Shown: positions 46,637-55,379, numbered from the stretch's first letter. The stretch is 64,000 nt of DNA from Ignavibacteriota bacterium (GCA_019637995.1 JAHBUQ010000002.1:1007428-1071427); one strand, 5' to 3'. The notes: generated from the sequence alone by a model not told the origin. Numbers and translations are program-made.

Positions 46637-47475
46637 TAGTCAACAAGATAGACTGACTTTGTGTGTACTGTTGTACCTAATAACAATATCTTTTTGCCAT
46701 TTGATAAAGTACGTAAAATTGGCTCATAAGCAGTTACGGACAAATCAAACAGCTTCCCTCTTGGTCCTGTATCACTTAATCTGAGAGGGGTTATTGTAAA
46801 TGAACCGGTATTATCAGTAATTTCATAAAATCCGGATGAATAATTAATGGTACTTTCCTCAAAGTCACGCAAATCAAAATTAATTTGTACTTTTGCGTTA
46901 GAGGAACCACCTGACCAGTTGACAGTAAATCCTTGTGATGCTGAAAGAGAATCAAATCTTTGAATATTTGTAATTTCAACCCGATTATTGAAAACAACCT
47001 CGTCAAATACAGTATCCGGTATAATTGTATGTTTCAAACATTCAATATAATACTTATTCGATATTGAATTTCCAAAATTCAAATCAAGCTCATCATTGCC
47101 AACTTTTGCATAAGAACCCGGGTTGTATTCACGCAAAAGACTTGCATTGATTAGCAAGTTCTCTACTGTAACCGGATTGTTATTAGCATCTTTAAAAGCA
47201 GCATAGGCATAGTTATTAATGCCGTCATAATTAGTAACAACTTTATTGTTATTTATCCAATTAATTGAGACATCATTTCTAAGATTGGAGTGAAATTCAA
47301 TTATTCCAATTAAATCGGGGTCGTAAAGATATGACTCAACCAAATCACTAACACTTGATGGTGTAGTGCCGGATTGAAGCAGAAAAGTCTTTTGACTTTG
47401 TTTTAAAGGATTATCATCATTACATGAAATCAAAAATGATAATACTAGCAGAAGAACAAAAATTGTTTTTTTCAT
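46636..47475 (-). CDS. Hypothetical lipoprotein
   Basis: Not recognised. A 279-residue lipoprotein (signal MKKTIFVLLLVLSFLISC). The body is beta-rich with NWINNNKVVTNYDGINNYAY and, near the end, a domain like a fibronectin-type fold (TVNWSGGSSNAKVQINFDLR). The ATG at 47475 has AGGAAA at good spacing and is chosen over the ATG at 47508. The gene is upstream of, and overlaps by one base, the Lgt-like gene. A link between an Lgt-like enzyme and a lipoprotein substrate is tempting but unproven. Confidence 0.6.
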   Translation of the reverse strand: MKKTIFVLLLVLSFLISCNDDNPLKQSQKTFLLQSGTTPSSVSDLVESYLYDPDLIGIIEFHSNLRNDVSINWINNNKVVTNYDGINNYAYAAFKDANNNPVTVENLLINASLLREYNPGSYAKVGNDELDLNFGNSISNKYYIECLKHTIIPDTVFDEVVFNNRVEITNIQRFDSLSASQGFTVNWSGGSSNAKVQINFDLRDFEESTINYSSGFYEITDNTGSFTITPLRLSDTGPRGKLFDLSVTAYEPILRTLSNGKKILLLGTTVHTKSVYLVD

Positions 47476-47561
47476 AATATTTCCTAAATATAAAACCAAA
47501 TAGGTCAATTATAAAGCCATATACTAATTCCTTTTTTTGAATCGTCAATTAGAATAAAACA

Positions 47562-47606
47562 AAAATAATGAGAATAATGAAAATAATGAAAATAATGAAA
47601 ATAATT
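47562..47606. repeat. Tandem repeat, five copies of a 9-bp unit
   Basis: AAAATAATG is repeated with one variant (AGAATAATG) and a final AAAATAATT. It lies about 90 bases upstream of the lipoprotein start in a very AT-rich gap, so it could affect promoter spacing if its copy number varies. Confidence 0.8.
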
Positions 47607-47713
47607 TTTAAAATATTCAAATAATTTTTAATTTATTTAATTTTTTTTACTAAAAAAGCCACCCCAAAAAAAATTAGCAAATTATGACATTATAGTCAGA
47701 TAATTTCATCACT

Positions 47714-47986
47714 CTAAATATTCAACGCTATTCGACCACTGTTATAATGGTGTATGAGCATGGAAACCAAACTTTTATAGTTTATACCTTGTTCTAATGC
47801 CTTTGCTTTAAATTTAGAGAAGTCTCTCACTGTAAGCTCAATTTCGAACTTATTCATTGTTTCAATGCTATTTCTGGCATAATTTATATATCTGTCAATT
47901 TCATTCTTGTCTGGCGATATTACCAATTCCTTCTCGTGAAGAGATTCAAAAAATTCTTGTTCTTCAGTGTTCAAATAATCAGCCAT
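47714..47986 (-). CDS. CopG/ribbon-helix-helix-like antitoxin (orphan)
   Basis: A 90-residue protein. The C-terminal half (FEIELTVRDFSKFKAKALEQGINYKSLVSMLIHHYNSGRI) is typical of small type II antitoxins of the BrnA/CopG kind. The ATG at 47986 is chosen because TTGGAG lies 6-7 bases upstream. The frame upstream, whose stop overlaps this start by 2 codons, is the remnant of a toxin gene, so the antitoxin appears orphaned. Toxin-before-antitoxin order suits BrnT/BrnA or HigB/HigA-type pairs. Confidence 0.72.
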   Translation of the reverse strand: MADYLNTEEQEFFESLHEKELVISPDKNEIDRYINYARNSIETMNKFEIELTVRDFSKFKAKALEQGINYKSLVSMLIHHYNSGRIALNI

Positions 47987-48111
47987 TTTTAACTCCAAGG
48001 TACAATTTAGTAGCTTTTCTATCAGGATATATCTTTTTTAAAAAGATTTTATTATTTTCTTCAAAGAAAGGTACTGAAAATACATAGTTAGTGTCTGAAC
48101 GAAAAGCATTT
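47979..48111 (-). pseudogene. 3' remnant of a toxin gene
   Basis: The minus-strand frame ending TGA at 47979 reads SDTNYVFSVPFFEENNKIFL then KKIYPDRKATKLYLGVKNG. This looks like the C-terminal strand of a RelE/HigB-type toxin. Its stop overlaps the antitoxin start, the usual operon join. Upstream the frame continues into the palindromic repeat at 48124-48180 and meets a stop (TGA) inside it, without a credible start codon. The N-terminal part is absent, so the gene looks truncated. Family assignment from so short a piece is tentative. Confidence 0.55.
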
Positions 48112-48123
48112 GTTCGGTACTTG

Positions 48124-48180
48124 GTCACACTGAGCGAAGTCGAAGTGTTTTTTATAGTCTTCGACTCTGCTCAGACTGAC
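48124..48180. repeat. Palindromic dispersed repeat (REP-like hairpin)
   Basis: Two 22-base arms, 48124-48145 and 48159-48180, pair with a few mismatches across a 13-base loop (core CTGAGCGAAGTCGAAG against CTTCGACTCTGCTCAG). Elements with this 'CACTGAGCGAAGTCGAAG' core are scattered in many Bacteroidota genomes. Its higher GC contrasts with the surroundings. It abuts the toxin remnant. The open frame it produces on the plus strand is an artefact. Confidence 0.75.
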
Positions 48181-48481
48181 AAAAAATATCATAACAACAG
48201 CCAAGTGTCATTGATTTATTGTTTACTTTTCAGATATCTCTACCTAAATATGATAAAATGTGCCATTGGTTTTATTCTTAAATTATAAACGGCGAAATTT
48301 CTTTTTGTACTGATTCAGGAGTTCTGCATCAAATGCAAAATATTATAAAATGAGTTTAAATAATCCTGCTATCCAAATTATTATGATATATTGCTGTTAT
48401 ACTTTATTAATAATTATAATAATTTAACGCATTGCAGCATTTAATATTAAATCAATTTCTTGTGAAAATTATCTAAAAAAC
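48181..48481. other. AT-rich gap without gene
   Basis: From the palindromic repeat to the hydrogenase terminator nothing codes convincingly on either strand. A short minus-strand frame at about 48283-48342 (ending NQYKKKFRRL) is bounded by stops and may be a decayed tail. Confidence 0.6.
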
Positions 48482-48512
48482 AATGCCCGACACATTAACA
48501 GTATCGGGCATT
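48482..48512 (-). terminator. Intrinsic terminator of the hydrogenase operon
   Basis: AATGCCCGA (48482-48490) pairs with TCGGGCATT (48504-48512). Read on the minus strand, a GTTTTTT run follows. It sits 28 bases after the hydA stop. Confidence 0.92.
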
Positions 48513-48539
48513 AATTTAAATATAAACTAACACAAATCT

Positions 48540-50309
48540 CTAAACTCTCGACTTCTCAGTATAATGAGTATGGAGAAGTTTGTGGGAAATATGACTAAGC
48601 GGTTTCTCGAAATACTCGGCATAAATCTCAATGATGTCAGGATTTTCGTGTGATTTACGTAAAGTTTTACCTTCATCTTCACGATAAATAGCAGCCATAC
48701 GTTTTTCACGAACATCATTTGTTGTGAATCTTGGCTGACCTCCACCTCCGATACATCCACCGGCACAAGTCATTACTTCAACAAAGTGAAATTCTTCGCC
48801 TTCTTTGATTCGTTTCAGAAGGATTGCAGTGTTCCCAAGTCCGTGTGAAACTGCAACTTTGAGTTCAACACCTTCAAGGAATGACCAAGCCGGAACCGTA
48901 CCTTCAATTTTTAAAGATGCAGTTTTGATACCTTCCAAGCCCATCAGAGGTTTTAAATGAAGTTGTTCGGTTGGCAGCTCTCTGCCTGTAACGAGTTCAT
49001 ATACGGTACGTACAGCGGCTTCCATTACGCCACCGGTATTTGCAAATAAATCAGCAGCACCTGATGAACGACCGAGTGGGTTATCCATCTCACTTTCAGG
49101 TAAATTACGGAATTCAATACCTGCCTGAAGAATCATACGACCAAGTTCACGAGTTGTCAATACATAATCAACATCACGGTAACCGCTACTGTTCATTTCA
49201 GGGCGTGCAGCTTCAAATTTCTTTGCAGTACAAGGCATAACCGAAACAACAACGATATCAGCAGGATTGATATTATTCTTCTTAGCATAATAGCTCTTTG
49301 CTACGGCTCCGAACATCTGCTGGGGTGATTTACAAGTTGATACATTTGCCATCATTTCAGGGAAAAAGTATTCCATATAGTTAATCCATCCAGGCGAGCA
49401 GCTTGTAAATTGTGGCAAGGCAGAATCACCATTATCAACGAGCTTATCTTTTAATCGCATAAGAAGTTCTGTACCTTCTTCCATAATAGTCAGGTCGGCA
49501 GCGAAGTTAGTATCAAATACCTTATCAAAACCAATTTGCTTCAAGGCAGATACCATCTTACCTGTTACAAGAGTACCCGGTGCATAATCAAAGCACTCAC
49601 CAAGAGCAGCTCTGATAGCTGGTGCAGTTTGTACCAAAACAACTTTTGTCGGGTCGTCTATAGCTTTCCAAACTTTTTCTATATGAGAATTTTCAGTAAT
49701 TGCACCAACCGGACAAACAGCTGCACATTGACCACACTGAACACAGGCAACTGTATCCAGATTAAGTTCAAAAGCAGGTCCAATCACAGAATCAAAGCCC
49801 CTGCCCTGTGGGTATAAGGCACCAACATTCTGCATTTCGTTACATACAGTCACACATCTGCGACACTTAATACATTTGCCGTTATCACGAATTAAAGCAG
49901 GTGTAGAATCGTCATACTGATACTTCGCTTTTTGTCCTGCAAATCTGACATTATCAATACCAAGATTCTTTGCAATTTCCTGTAATTCGCAATCATCGTT
50001 TCTATCACAGGTTTTACAATCGCCATCATGTTCTGAAAGTAATAACTCGACTACCATTTTCCGGGCGTCGCGTACTTTTCTTGTTGCTGTAAATACCCTC
50101 ATACCTTCCTGAGCAGGCATAGCGCATGAGGCAACAAGTGAGCGTGCATTTTTAACTTCCACAAGACAAACTCTGCAAGCACCTTTTGGTTCACAGTTTG
50201 GAATATGGCATAAAGTAGGGATATTCACACCAACCTTAACAGCGGCTTGCAGTAGAGTAGTTCCTTCAGGAACCTGAACTTCTAATCCATTAATTGCTAA
50301 ATTTATCAT
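48540..50309 (-). CDS. hydA: [FeFe] hydrogenase catalytic subunit HydA
   Basis: A 589-residue group A [FeFe] hydrogenase. N-terminal [2Fe-2S] (CHIPNCEPKGACRVC), His-ligated [4Fe-4S] (HDGDCKTCDRNDDC), two [4Fe-4S] (CIKCRRCVTVC and CVQCGQCAAVC), then the H-cluster domain: L1 FTSCSPGWI (Cys304), L2 VMPCTAKKFEA (Cys360), L3 EVMTCAGGCIGGGGQP, and the small-subunit-like C-terminus. In L1 the residue after the first Cys is Ser305, where many [FeFe] hydrogenases have a second Cys used in proton transfer. It lies 21 bases after hydB. Group A3-type electron-bifurcating use of NADH and ferredoxin is inferred from the operon. Confidence 0.95.
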   Translation of the reverse strand: MINLAINGLEVQVPEGTTLLQAAVKVGVNIPTLCHIPNCEPKGACRVCLVEVKNARSLVASCAMPAQEGMRVFTATRKVRDARKMVVELLLSEHDGDCKTCDRNDDCELQEIAKNLGIDNVRFAGQKAKYQYDDSTPALIRDNGKCIKCRRCVTVCNEMQNVGALYPQGRGFDSVIGPAFELNLDTVACVQCGQCAAVCPVGAITENSHIEKVWKAIDDPTKVVLVQTAPAIRAALGECFDYAPGTLVTGKMVSALKQIGFDKVFDTNFAADLTIMEEGTELLMRLKDKLVDNGDSALPQFTSCSPGWINYMEYFFPEMMANVSTCKSPQQMFGAVAKSYYAKKNNINPADIVVVSVMPCTAKKFEAARPEMNSSGYRDVDYVLTTRELGRMILQAGIEFRNLPESEMDNPLGRSSGAADLFANTGGVMEAAVRTVYELVTGRELPTEQLHLKPLMGLEGIKTASLKIEGTVPAWSFLEGVELKVAVSHGLGNTAILLKRIKEGEEFHFVEVMTCAGGCIGGGGQPRFTTNDVREKRMAAIYREDEGKTLRKSHENPDIIEIYAEYFEKPLSHISHKLLHTHYTEKSRV

Positions 50310-50330
50310 AATTATTTTTATCTCCTATTA

Positions 50331-53300
50331 TCAATGACCATAATCACATCGTAAACATCTTTGGGCTTGGCGTACTGCTTCAGCTTCAAGCCATGGTTGT
50401 TCAACCTCGTTGAAGTTGTACTTCCTTCTCTCAATTGGCAGTAGTGACATCTTACTTCTTTGGTAAGGTACAGGTTCGGCATTTGGGTCGAAGAAAGTAT
50501 GAACAACTTTTTCTTCTCGCCAGAAGGCATTATTTTTACCTGATAAAAACATATCAATTCCGACAGCAGCTCTTTCTCCGGCGGCAACAGCTTCAATTAC
50601 TGTTTTTGAGCCTTCGGTCGCACAGTCACCACCTGCAAAAATCCAGTCTACTGATGTAGACCCTGTAAGTGGGTCAGTTATGATACTACTTTCAGCATTC
50701 ATTTCGAGTTTTGTTCCACTGTATATTAGCGAAGTATCGAAATCCTGTCCGAGTGCCATAATTACCTGGTCTGCTTTAATAATAAATGATTCAGATTCAT
50801 TAATAGGGCGTCTTCTACCGGAATGGTCAAATTCTCCAAGACGCATTTTGTTGCATCTTACTCCCACGATTTTATCATTTTCAATCATGATTTCCTGTGG
50901 ATTTGTAAGAGGATATATCCTGATTCCTTCCTGTAATGCTTCTTCTATTTCCTCAGCATAAGCAGGCATTTCTTCCTGACTTCTGCGATAAACAATATTA
51001 ACTATTTCAGCACCCAGTCTGATGGCAGTCCTTGCAGCATCGAATGCGGCATTACCACCACCAACAATAACTATTTCATTTTCAATTTTTACCGAGCCAC
51101 GAAGATTATATGTTCGCAGGAAGTCCATTGCTTTGACTACGTTCGGATGATTTTTTCCGGGGATATTCATTGCAACACCTTTCGGAGAACCAATACTAAT
51201 AAATAATGCTTCATAGCCCTGATCTTTCAAATCCTGAACAAGGAAATCACGACCAAGTTTTTTATTTGTCTCAATATCAACGCCAAGGTTTTCAATCATA
51301 CGAATTTCACGTGCTAATATCTCACGAGGCAATCTGTACGCCGGAATTGTTTGAACAAGCATGCCACCCGGGCGAGGTTCTGATTCAAATACTTTTGGCT
51401 TATAACCTAAACGGGCAAGGAAATATCCACAAGTAAGACCTGCAGGACCTGCTCCGATAATAGCAATTTTCTTCTTAGCATTTTCAGGATTTTCACGGAC
51501 TTCCGGTAATTGAATTGTGATTTCCTGGTCAACCATAAAGCGTTTCAAAGCTCTGATTGAAACTGCATCATCCATCGAAGTTCTGCGGCATTTATCTTCG
51601 CAAACATGGAAACATACACGAGCACAAACTGCTGCAAACGGATTACGCTCTCTGTGAAGTTTTAATGCCTCAGCATAGCGTTTCTCGCCGATAAGTGATA
51701 CGAATCCGGGAATATCAACATGAGCAGGGCATGCACTCTGACAAGGGGCACGAACCAATCCATGACAAACACCTGCTTCGCAATGTTTGTTTTTGATATG
51801 AGCTTCATATTCATGACGAAAATGTCGTATTGTTGAAAGTACGGGATTCGGTGCTGTCTGACCAAGTCCGCAGAGCGAAGTTTCCTTAATCTGTTCGCCA
51901 AGTTCAATCAGTAAATCTATATCAGATTCTTTGCCTTTACCTTCAGTAATACGCTCGAGAATTTCTAACATTCTTTTAGTACCGACACGGCACGGAACAC
52001 ATTTGCCACAAGATTCTTCCTGAACAAACTCAAGGAAAAACTTTGCAACATCAACCATACAGCTATCTTCATCCATTACAATCAATCCACCTGAACCCAT
52101 AATCGCTCCGAGTTCACTCAGGGACTCGTAATCAAGGGCTACATTCAGATTTTCTTTAGGAACGCAACCGCCTGACGGACCGCCAATTTGAGCGGCTTTG
52201 AATTTCTTTCCGTTTGGAATACCCATTCCAATATCATAAATCAATTCACCAAGCGATGTACCAACAGGAACTTCTACAAGACCTGAATTGTTTATATTAC
52301 CTGCGAGAGCAAATACTTTTGTCCCCTTGCTGTCATCAGTACCGATACCTGCAAACCAATCACCACCATTATTTATGATTTGTGGTACATTCGCAAAAGT
52401 TTCGACATTGTTTAATACACTTGGTTTACCCCAAAGACCCTTTTCAGCAGGGAATGGCGGGCGTGGACGTGGTTCACCGCGTTTACCTTCAATAGAATTC
52501 ATTAATGCAGTTTCTTCACCGCAAACAAATGCTCCTGAACCCATTCGAATTTCAAGGTCAAAATTGAAGCCACTGCCAAGAATATTTTCACCAAGAAAGC
52601 CGTATTCCTTAGCTGCATCAATTGCTATTTGTAATCTTTCGACTGCAAGAGGATATTCAGCTCTTACGTAAACAAACCCCTGACTTGCACCAATCGCATA
52701 AGCACCAAGAGCCATACCTTCAATAATAGAGTGTGGGTCGCCTTCAAGAACTGAACGGTCCATAAATGCTCCGGGGTCGCCTTCATCTGCATTACATAGA
52801 ATATATTTTTCTCCTATTCCGGCTTTAGCGGCAAAAGACCATTTCATCCACGTTGGGAAACCTGCTCCACCACGTCCGCGAAGACCTGATTTACGCATTT
52901 CAGCGATAACATCTTCCGGTTTCATAGTACAAAATGCTTTAGCTTGAGCAGCATAGCCATCTAAACGAATATAATCTTCTATGCTAAGTGGGTCAACATT
53001 ACCACAATTTTTAAGAACAACTTTTTTCTGACGTTTGAAAAATGATATATCATCCATTTTTGGTGTTGAAAGTTCAGAACCGAGTTCATGCCATGCAAGA
53101 CGATTTACTATCTGACCATCCATAACATGAATTGAAATAATGTCATTAGCATCTTCAGGCTTTACATCCTGATAGAATATTTGGTCTTTATCCATTAAAA
53201 CGACAGGACCACGTGAGCATGGACCTAAGCAACCTGTACCCTGAACAACAACTTCACCATCTAATCCATGAGATATCACAGCTTCTTCAAGTGCTGTTTT

Positions 53301-53444
53301 AATTTTAAGTGAGCCTGATGCAATACAACCGCCTCCGATGCAAACTTTGATTTTTTCTTTCAGATTTTCTTTCATTTTATTATGACTATTATTAACAGAC
53401 AATCTTAAATTAGTCATATCTTCGAGAGATGTTATTTTTTTCAT
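50331..53444 (-). CDS. hydB: HydB (NuoF-like) fused to a GltD/NfnB-like flavoprotein
   Basis: A 1037-residue fusion. Residues ~25-130: thioredoxin-like [2Fe-2S] domain (CIGGGCIASGSLKI, GCLGPC). About 150-590: NuoF core with the FMN and NADH site (GRGGAGFPTWMKWSF, CNADEGDPGAFMDR, GEETALMNSIEG) and [4Fe-4S] SCGKCVPCRVG. About 595-1037: Fer4_20 module (CEAGVCHGLVRAPCQSACPA, CARVCFHVCEDKC) and pyridine-nucleotide flavoprotein (AIIGAGPAGLTCGYFLARLG, IVGGGNAAFDAARTAIRLGA, IFAGGDCATEGSKTVIEAVA). The standard HydB C-terminal ferredoxin domain is absent. The start ATGA overlaps the hydC stop, after GGAGGTAGT. Confidence 0.93.
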   Translation of the reverse strand: MKKITSLEDMTNLRLSVNNSHNKMKENLKEKIKVCIGGGCIASGSLKIKTALEEAVISHGLDGEVVVQGTGCLGPCSRGPVVLMDKDQIFYQDVKPEDANDIISIHVMDGQIVNRLAWHELGSELSTPKMDDISFFKRQKKVVLKNCGNVDPLSIEDYIRLDGYAAQAKAFCTMKPEDVIAEMRKSGLRGRGGAGFPTWMKWSFAAKAGIGEKYILCNADEGDPGAFMDRSVLEGDPHSIIEGMALGAYAIGASQGFVYVRAEYPLAVERLQIAIDAAKEYGFLGENILGSGFNFDLEIRMGSGAFVCGEETALMNSIEGKRGEPRPRPPFPAEKGLWGKPSVLNNVETFANVPQIINNGGDWFAGIGTDDSKGTKVFALAGNINNSGLVEVPVGTSLGELIYDIGMGIPNGKKFKAAQIGGPSGGCVPKENLNVALDYESLSELGAIMGSGGLIVMDEDSCMVDVAKFFLEFVQEESCGKCVPCRVGTKRMLEILERITEGKGKESDIDLLIELGEQIKETSLCGLGQTAPNPVLSTIRHFRHEYEAHIKNKHCEAGVCHGLVRAPCQSACPAHVDIPGFVSLIGEKRYAEALKLHRERNPFAAVCARVCFHVCEDKCRRTSMDDAVSIRALKRFMVDQEITIQLPEVRENPENAKKKIAIIGAGPAGLTCGYFLARLGYKPKVFESEPRPGGMLVQTIPAYRLPREILAREIRMIENLGVDIETNKKLGRDFLVQDLKDQGYEALFISIGSPKGVAMNIPGKNHPNVVKAMDFLRTYNLRGSVKIENEIVIVGGGNAAFDAARTAIRLGAEIVNIVYRRSQEEMPAYAEEIEEALQEGIRIYPLTNPQEIMIENDKIVGVRCNKMRLGEFDHSGRRRPINESESFIIKADQVIMALGQDFDTSLIYSGTKLEMNAESSIITDPLTGSTSVDWIFAGGDCATEGSKTVIEAVAAGERAAVGIDMFLSGKNNAFWREEKVVHTFFDPNAEPVPYQRSKMSLLPIERRKYNFNEVEQPWLEAEAVRQAQRCLRCDYGH

Positions 53445-53974
53445 ACTACCTCCTCCAATACATGTTTACTTTCGGATTTGTAAATATTGAGTAACTCACC
53501 AATTTTGTCAGGCTTAACTCTTTGATGTACATCGTCATTAACCATAATGACAGGAGCAAGTCCGCAAGCACCAAAGCATCTGCCAACATCAATTGTGAAT
53601 AGTTTATCATCGGTTGTCATTCCAACATCAATCGCAAGTTCCTTTTTTAAAGAATTTAAAACTTCTTTACCACCACGAACATAGCAAGCAGTGCCGAGAC
53701 ATACACGTACCATATATTTTCCACGGGGTTGGGTTGAAAAGAAAGAATAAAAGGACACAACTCCGGTTACTTCACTATATGGCTTACCAAGTGCTAAGCT
53801 AATTTTTTTCAGAGCTTCTTTGGGCAAGTATCCAAATATGCGCTGAGTAATTTGTAGTACGGGAATTAAGGCTCCTGGCTTATTCTCATATTCTGACAGA
53901 ATATCATCAAGCTGGCTGTAAAGTTCCTCTTCAGTCGGTTCTTGCTGACATTCGATACACTTTAAATCATTCAT
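53441..53974 (-). CDS. hydC: HydC (NuoE-like) [2Fe-2S] subunit
   Basis: A 177-residue subunit of the hydrogenase with a thioredoxin-like [2Fe-2S] fold. The helical start (GALIPVLQITQRIFGYLPKE), VTGVVSFYSFFSTQPRGKY, then the ligands CLGTACYVRGG and VGRCFGACGLAP follow the NuoE pattern. N-terminal CIECQQEP may add a site but is not conserved. First gene of hydCBA; it overlaps hydB by four bases. Confidence 0.94.
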   Translation of the reverse strand: MNDLKCIECQQEPTEEELYSQLDDILSEYENKPGALIPVLQITQRIFGYLPKEALKKISLALGKPYSEVTGVVSFYSFFSTQPRGKYMVRVCLGTACYVRGGKEVLNSLKKELAIDVGMTTDDKLFTIDVGRCFGACGLAPVIMVNDDVHQRVKPDKIGELLNIYKSESKHVLEEVV

Positions 53975-54278
53975 TGAAACTACCTGAAATTTTTGTTATA
54001 AAATTATTTTTTCAAATTAGTAAAAATAATAATTTTAAAATATGAAAAATCTATGAAAAAACAATAATATTTCATAAAATATTTAATTTTAATGTCACTT
54101 TTTTATCATTAACTGCAAAAATATCGTCTATATATTGATATATAACGATATTATATACATATAAATCACAATAAGACAAATAAAATAAAATATACAATCA
54201 TATTATGTTATATTATTAACATAATAGATTTAATAATGTATATTTTTAGATATGACAATAATTGGTGAGATTTAAATA
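53975..54278. promoter_or_regulatory. Regulatory gap upstream of hydCBA with two inverted repeats
   Basis: A very AT-rich 304-base gap. It holds an imperfect palindrome 54120-54152, whose outer arms AATATCGT and ACGATATT match exactly, and a perfect 10-bp inverted repeat with a 6-base spacer, 54201-54226 (TATTATGTTA with TAACATAATA). It contains the hydC promoter and the 3' end of the S24 gene. The repeats could be binding sites for a regulator. No gene is visible in it. Confidence 0.5.
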
Positions 54279-54908
54279 TCAGCTAACCTTCTTAATAATA
54301 TTAGTAACAAGCCCAATATATTTAAAATCATCTTCAGGACCAACCATATAGGGTTGAAAATCAGGATTTTCAGAAATCAGCTTAAGTCTTCCTCCAACTC
54401 CGCCGATTCTTTTAATAAAATATTTGTTATTGATATATACTGCTCCAATATCACCATTGACAGGTATTTTTGTGATATCCACGATTGCTGTGTCACCGCT
54501 GTTTATACCGGCATTAATCATTGAATTACCCTCAATAGGAAAAAGCATTAAATTGTCAGGAACGAGGTTATTTCTACGACAAAATTCGATGAAGTCGTTA
54601 TGTTTTAAATTGCTTGTGATATCAGTTTTAAAGAGACTGAAGTATTCATCGAGCTGGCTTTCACCTGTATATTTAATGCGAAAGAATTTCTCAATTGGTT
54701 TTCCAAGATAGAGATTATTATTCTCTGAAATGTCAGCTAATGCATCATCTAAAGCATTTTGATAAAGTTTGGGATTCTTCTTTTTAGCAATTTCAGAAAG
54801 CTTTTTGATTTGCTTTGAAGCATAACTATCGCCGGCAAAGCTTCGTGGTAAATACTTTCTTAGCCGGCTGTATAGTTCACTGTCGGAATAATTATGTTGA
54901 GAATCCAT
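54279..54908 (-). CDS. S24 (LexA/UmuD-like) peptidase family protein
   Basis: A 209-residue protein. The C-terminal half is an S24 self-cleaving peptidase fold: IEGNSMINAGINSGDTAIVD with the nucleophile Ser, and YFIKRIGG with the general-base Lys. The N-terminal ~85 residues are helical and do not read as a plain LexA wHTH. It lies 11 bases after an XRE-type HTH gene, so the pair together resembles a CI-like phage repressor split in two. No umuC gene follows. DNA-damage-linked control is inferred. Confidence 0.82.
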   Translation of the reverse strand: MDSQHNYSDSELYSRLRKYLPRSFAGDSYASKQIKKLSEIAKKKNPKLYQNALDDALADISENNNLYLGKPIEKFFRIKYTGESQLDEYFSLFKTDITSNLKHNDFIEFCRRNNLVPDNLMLFPIEGNSMINAGINSGDTAIVDITKIPVNGDIGAVYINNKYFIKRIGGVGGRLKLISENPDFQPYMVGPEDDFKYIGLVTNIIKKVS

Positions 54909-54919
54909 TATGAAAATTC

Positions 54920-55315
54920 TTACTTTTTCTCTACTTTTCCTGCTGCGAGCTTGACATTGGAGAAATCAACTTCACTACCGAGAGCAGTGTAAAGAATATC
55001 CATACTTTGCTGAGAGAATTTCCAGCCGGATTTGACTTTCTCAGATATTCGGTGTTTAAAATTTTTTCCCTCATTGTTGTCCGAAAAGATTGAGCCCTCT
55101 CCTGAAATTAAATAAATCGGGCTGATGCCACGACGATAAAGTTCAAGCAGAACCCTGATTGGCAGACCTGCTCTTCCTAATTCGTAATTTGCTATCTTAT
55201 CACGGGTTTCACCGAGTAAAAATGCAAACTGGTCTGCTGATAATTTACCACCCTCGTTAAAAATGAAGCGAATTTTTTTAAGTCTTTCGCCAACCTGTTC
55301 AGCATAAGTAGACAT
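54920..55315 (-). CDS. XRE-type HTH transcription regulator
   Basis: A 131-residue protein with an HTH_XRE domain at about 8-65: GERLKKIRFIFNEGG, LSADQFAFLLGETRDKIANY, and ELGRAGLPIRVLLELYRRGI. The C-terminal part is helical and unmatched. It is divergent from the small genes at 55474 across a 158-base gap with palindromes that are natural operators for such a regulator. Confidence 0.8.
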   Translation of the reverse strand: MSTYAEQVGERLKKIRFIFNEGGKLSADQFAFLLGETRDKIANYELGRAGLPIRVLLELYRRGISPIYLISGEGSIFSDNNEGKNFKHRISEKVKSGWKFSQQSMDILYTALGSEVDFSNVKLAAGKVEKK

Positions 55316-55379
55316 AAAATTTCCTGAAATAAATTTAAAATAAAATTATTTTGTATATATGTAATAATTTCATATTTTT

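Noticed and set aside
48091..48288. Plus-strand 65-codon frame with a Ser-Glu-Val stretch
   Set aside because: It is created by the palindromic dispersed repeat (48124-48180). Such frames appear wherever that element lies.
48283..48342. Short minus-strand frame ending NQYKKKFRRL
   Set aside because: Looks faintly protein-like but has a stop 18 codons upstream and no start. It could be the decayed end of a gene but cannot be supported.
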